From Serinicoccus chungangensis (lineage in GTDB: Bacteria > Actinomycetota > Actinomycetes > Actinomycetales > Dermatophilaceae), in NCBI RefSeq assembly GCF_001483745.1, contig NZ_LQBL01000028.1, positions 1 through 64,000 on the forward strand: a DNA stretch of 64,000 bases, read 5' to 3'. The number at the start of each line of letters is the position of its first letter. The first letter of the stretch is position 1. The notes beneath the pieces were generated by a model, which made no database searches, was not told where the DNA came from, and saw only the letters and a list, made by a program, of their open reading frames with translations. Both the position numbers and the translations under genes were made by a program. This document shows positions 62,709 through 64,000 of this stretch, one piece after another.

Positions 62709-62720
62709 TAGGCTGCGGGC
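62709..62720 (+). promoter_or_regulatory. Leaderless -10 element of the last glycosyltransferase gene
   Basis: TAGGCT at 62709-62714, six bases before GTG 62721. Confidence 0.5.
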
Positions 62721-63938
62721 GTGGTCTCCCCCGTCAACCGCCTGCGGCGCCTCGCCTGGCGCGGCCTGGCGGCGCTGCCCGCGCCGGTGCGCGAGGTGGC
62801 GACCCTGCCGGTGCGTCGGCGCGCCGACGCCGAGCTGCGGGCCCTCGCCCCGATGCCGGCGGCCGAGCGCCGGCTCTACCTCGGGCCGTGGAACACCGCC
62901 GGACAGGCGTATGCCTGGGCGCGCGCCGTCGAGCGTCACCTGCCGGGGGTGGCGGCGCAGAACCTCGCGGCCCACCGCTCGGCGGCGGCCGGGACCTTCC
63001 GCTACCCCGCCGACCAGGCGCTCTCCGCGCTCGCCCAGCGCGGTCACGTGCGCGAGATCCACGGGGCGCGGGTGCTCCGCGAGGCCACGCACGTGGTCTT
63101 CGAGTCCGGCCGCCCGGTGCTCGCCGACCTCCACGCCGGGTCGATGCTGGCCGACGTGCCCGAGCTCGAGGCGGCCGGCATCCGGCACGCGGTGCTCTTC
63201 CACGGCAGCGAGATCCGGGACCTGCGGGCGCACGCCGAGGCCTACGCGCACAGCCCGTTCCACGGCCCCTGGGACGACTACCTGCGCACGCTGCAGGGCG
63301 TCGTCGAGCGCAACAGGCGCGACCTCGCGGACTACGCGGGGCCGGTGCTCGTCTCGACCCCGGACCTGCTCGACGTGCTGCCCGGTGCCACGTGGCTGCC
63401 GCTGGTCGTCGAGGTCGAGCGGTTCGCGGGGGCGGCCGGGGCGCCGGTCCTGGAGCGTCCGCGCCCTGTGGTGCTGCACGCGCCGTCCAACCCGCGGCTC
63501 AAGGGCACCGAGGCGGTGGAACGGGTGCTGGAGGGTATGCAGGCCGCCGGCCTGGTGGAGTACCGCCGCCTCACCGGGGTGCCGCACGCGCGGATGGCGG
63601 CGTTCGTGGGCGACGCGGACGTCGTCGTCGACCAGGTGGTCCTCGGCAACCCCGGGGTGCTGCTGGCCGAGACCCTCGCGGCCGGGCGGCTGGCGGTGGC
63701 GCACCTCGCGCCGGGCGTGCGTGAGCGCATGGCGCGGTCCGACCGCGACCGCGGCGGCGACGGGGTCGTGCCGGTGCTCGACGCCGACCCCGACACCCTC
63801 GAGGAGGTGCTGCGGGGCGTGCTCGACGAGCGGGGACGGCATACCGAGCTGGCGGCGCGGGGACCCGCCTGGGCGCGCCGTCACCACGACGGCACCCGCG
63901 CCGCCGAGGTCCTCGACCGCGTCCTCCTCTCGACCTGA
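62721..63938 (+). CDS. GT4-like glycosyltransferase
   Basis: A 405-residue protein with a GT-B fold: HAVLFHGSEIRDL and VLVSTPDLLDVLPGATWLPLVVEVE in the acceptor side, PVVLHAPSNPRLKGTEAVERVLEG and ADVVVDQVVLGNPGVLLAETLAAG in the donor side. The family is a distant GT4 type; the sugar is unknown. GTG 62721 follows a leaderless -10. It is divergent from the ABC transporter and belongs to the same polysaccharide locus. Positions 63939-64000 hold no gene within the window. Confidence 0.83.
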   Translation: MVSPVNRLRRLAWRGLAALPAPVREVATLPVRRRADAELRALAPMPAAERRLYLGPWNTAGQAYAWARAVERHLPGVAAQNLAAHRSAAAGTFRYPADQALSALAQRGHVREIHGARVLREATHVVFESGRPVLADLHAGSMLADVPELEAAGIRHAVLFHGSEIRDLRAHAEAYAHSPFHGPWDDYLRTLQGVVERNRRDLADYAGPVLVSTPDLLDVLPGATWLPLVVEVERFAGAAGAPVLERPRPVVLHAPSNPRLKGTEAVERVLEGMQAAGLVEYRRLTGVPHARMAAFVGDADVVVDQVVLGNPGVLLAETLAAGRLAVAHLAPGVRERMARSDRDRGGDGVVPVLDADPDTLEEVLRGVLDERGRHTELAARGPAWARRHHDGTRAAEVLDRVLLST

Positions 63939-64000
63939 GGGCGCCGGGGACCACCGCGCCCCGCTCTGCGACCCCGCACACCTCGCGTTAGCCTGACGGT

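Overview
The window is high-GC actinobacterial DNA. Signs are codon use, coproporphyrin-dependent haem genes (hemE, hemG, hemQ), a class Ia ribonucleotide reductase under a cobalamin riboswitch, DUF3000 and ribonuclease D beside hemE, and many apparently leaderless genes (TANNNT, 6-7 nt, then ATG/GTG). A Micrococcales member near Intrasporangiaceae/Ornithinimicrobiaceae is my best guess, from gene content only.

There are two zones. Positions 1 to about 14,000 look like an accessory island: lower GC, mixed codon use, and none of the octamer GGCATACC/GGTATGCC that recurs roughly every 1.8 kb in the rest. The island starts with four 23-bp tandem repeats, probably a transposon end cut by the window edge. 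Then come a membrane alpha/beta-hydrolase and a large PD-(D/E)XK nuclease, an intact IS481-family element with terminal inverted repeats and a 6-bp target duplication, a ClgR-like HTH gene facing a two-subunit ClpP operon, and a TetR regulator divergent from a reductase/DUF6326/CPBP/CPBP operon. A frameshifted HTH remnant, an AAA ATPase with an AT-rich inverted repeat upstream, and a DUF6933 protein complete it. It stops at a Gly-Cys-Val tRNA operon (14,051-14,320).

From 14.4 kb the DNA looks like core chromosome: BrkB/YihY membrane protein, glgX, PPK2-type kinase, a reductase, an alpha/beta-hydrolase, ATP-dependent DNA ligase, manA, a LigD-type polymerase, msrB, the haem genes, ribonuclease D, DUF3000, an HTH-MurA fusion, a spermidine-synthase-like protein, a HAD phosphatase, a glycerophosphodiesterase, the sulfite-assimilation operon cysI-cysH-cysJ, nadE, and nrdA-nrdB.

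From 46.4 kb the window is mostly a surface-polysaccharide locus: a DUF6541 membrane protein, WecC-like and WecB-like enzymes (a route to UDP-ManNAcA), two 791-residue glycosyltransferase fusions with opposite domain order (GT4-GT2 and GT2-GT4), further GT4 enzymes, and an ABC exporter/flippase. AraC, DUF2000, secreted cupin and LuxR genes sit in the middle. Several intergenic gaps, mostly between convergent genes, hold short tandem repeats with a locus-specific sequence and fixed period (19, 22, 32 or 47 bp).
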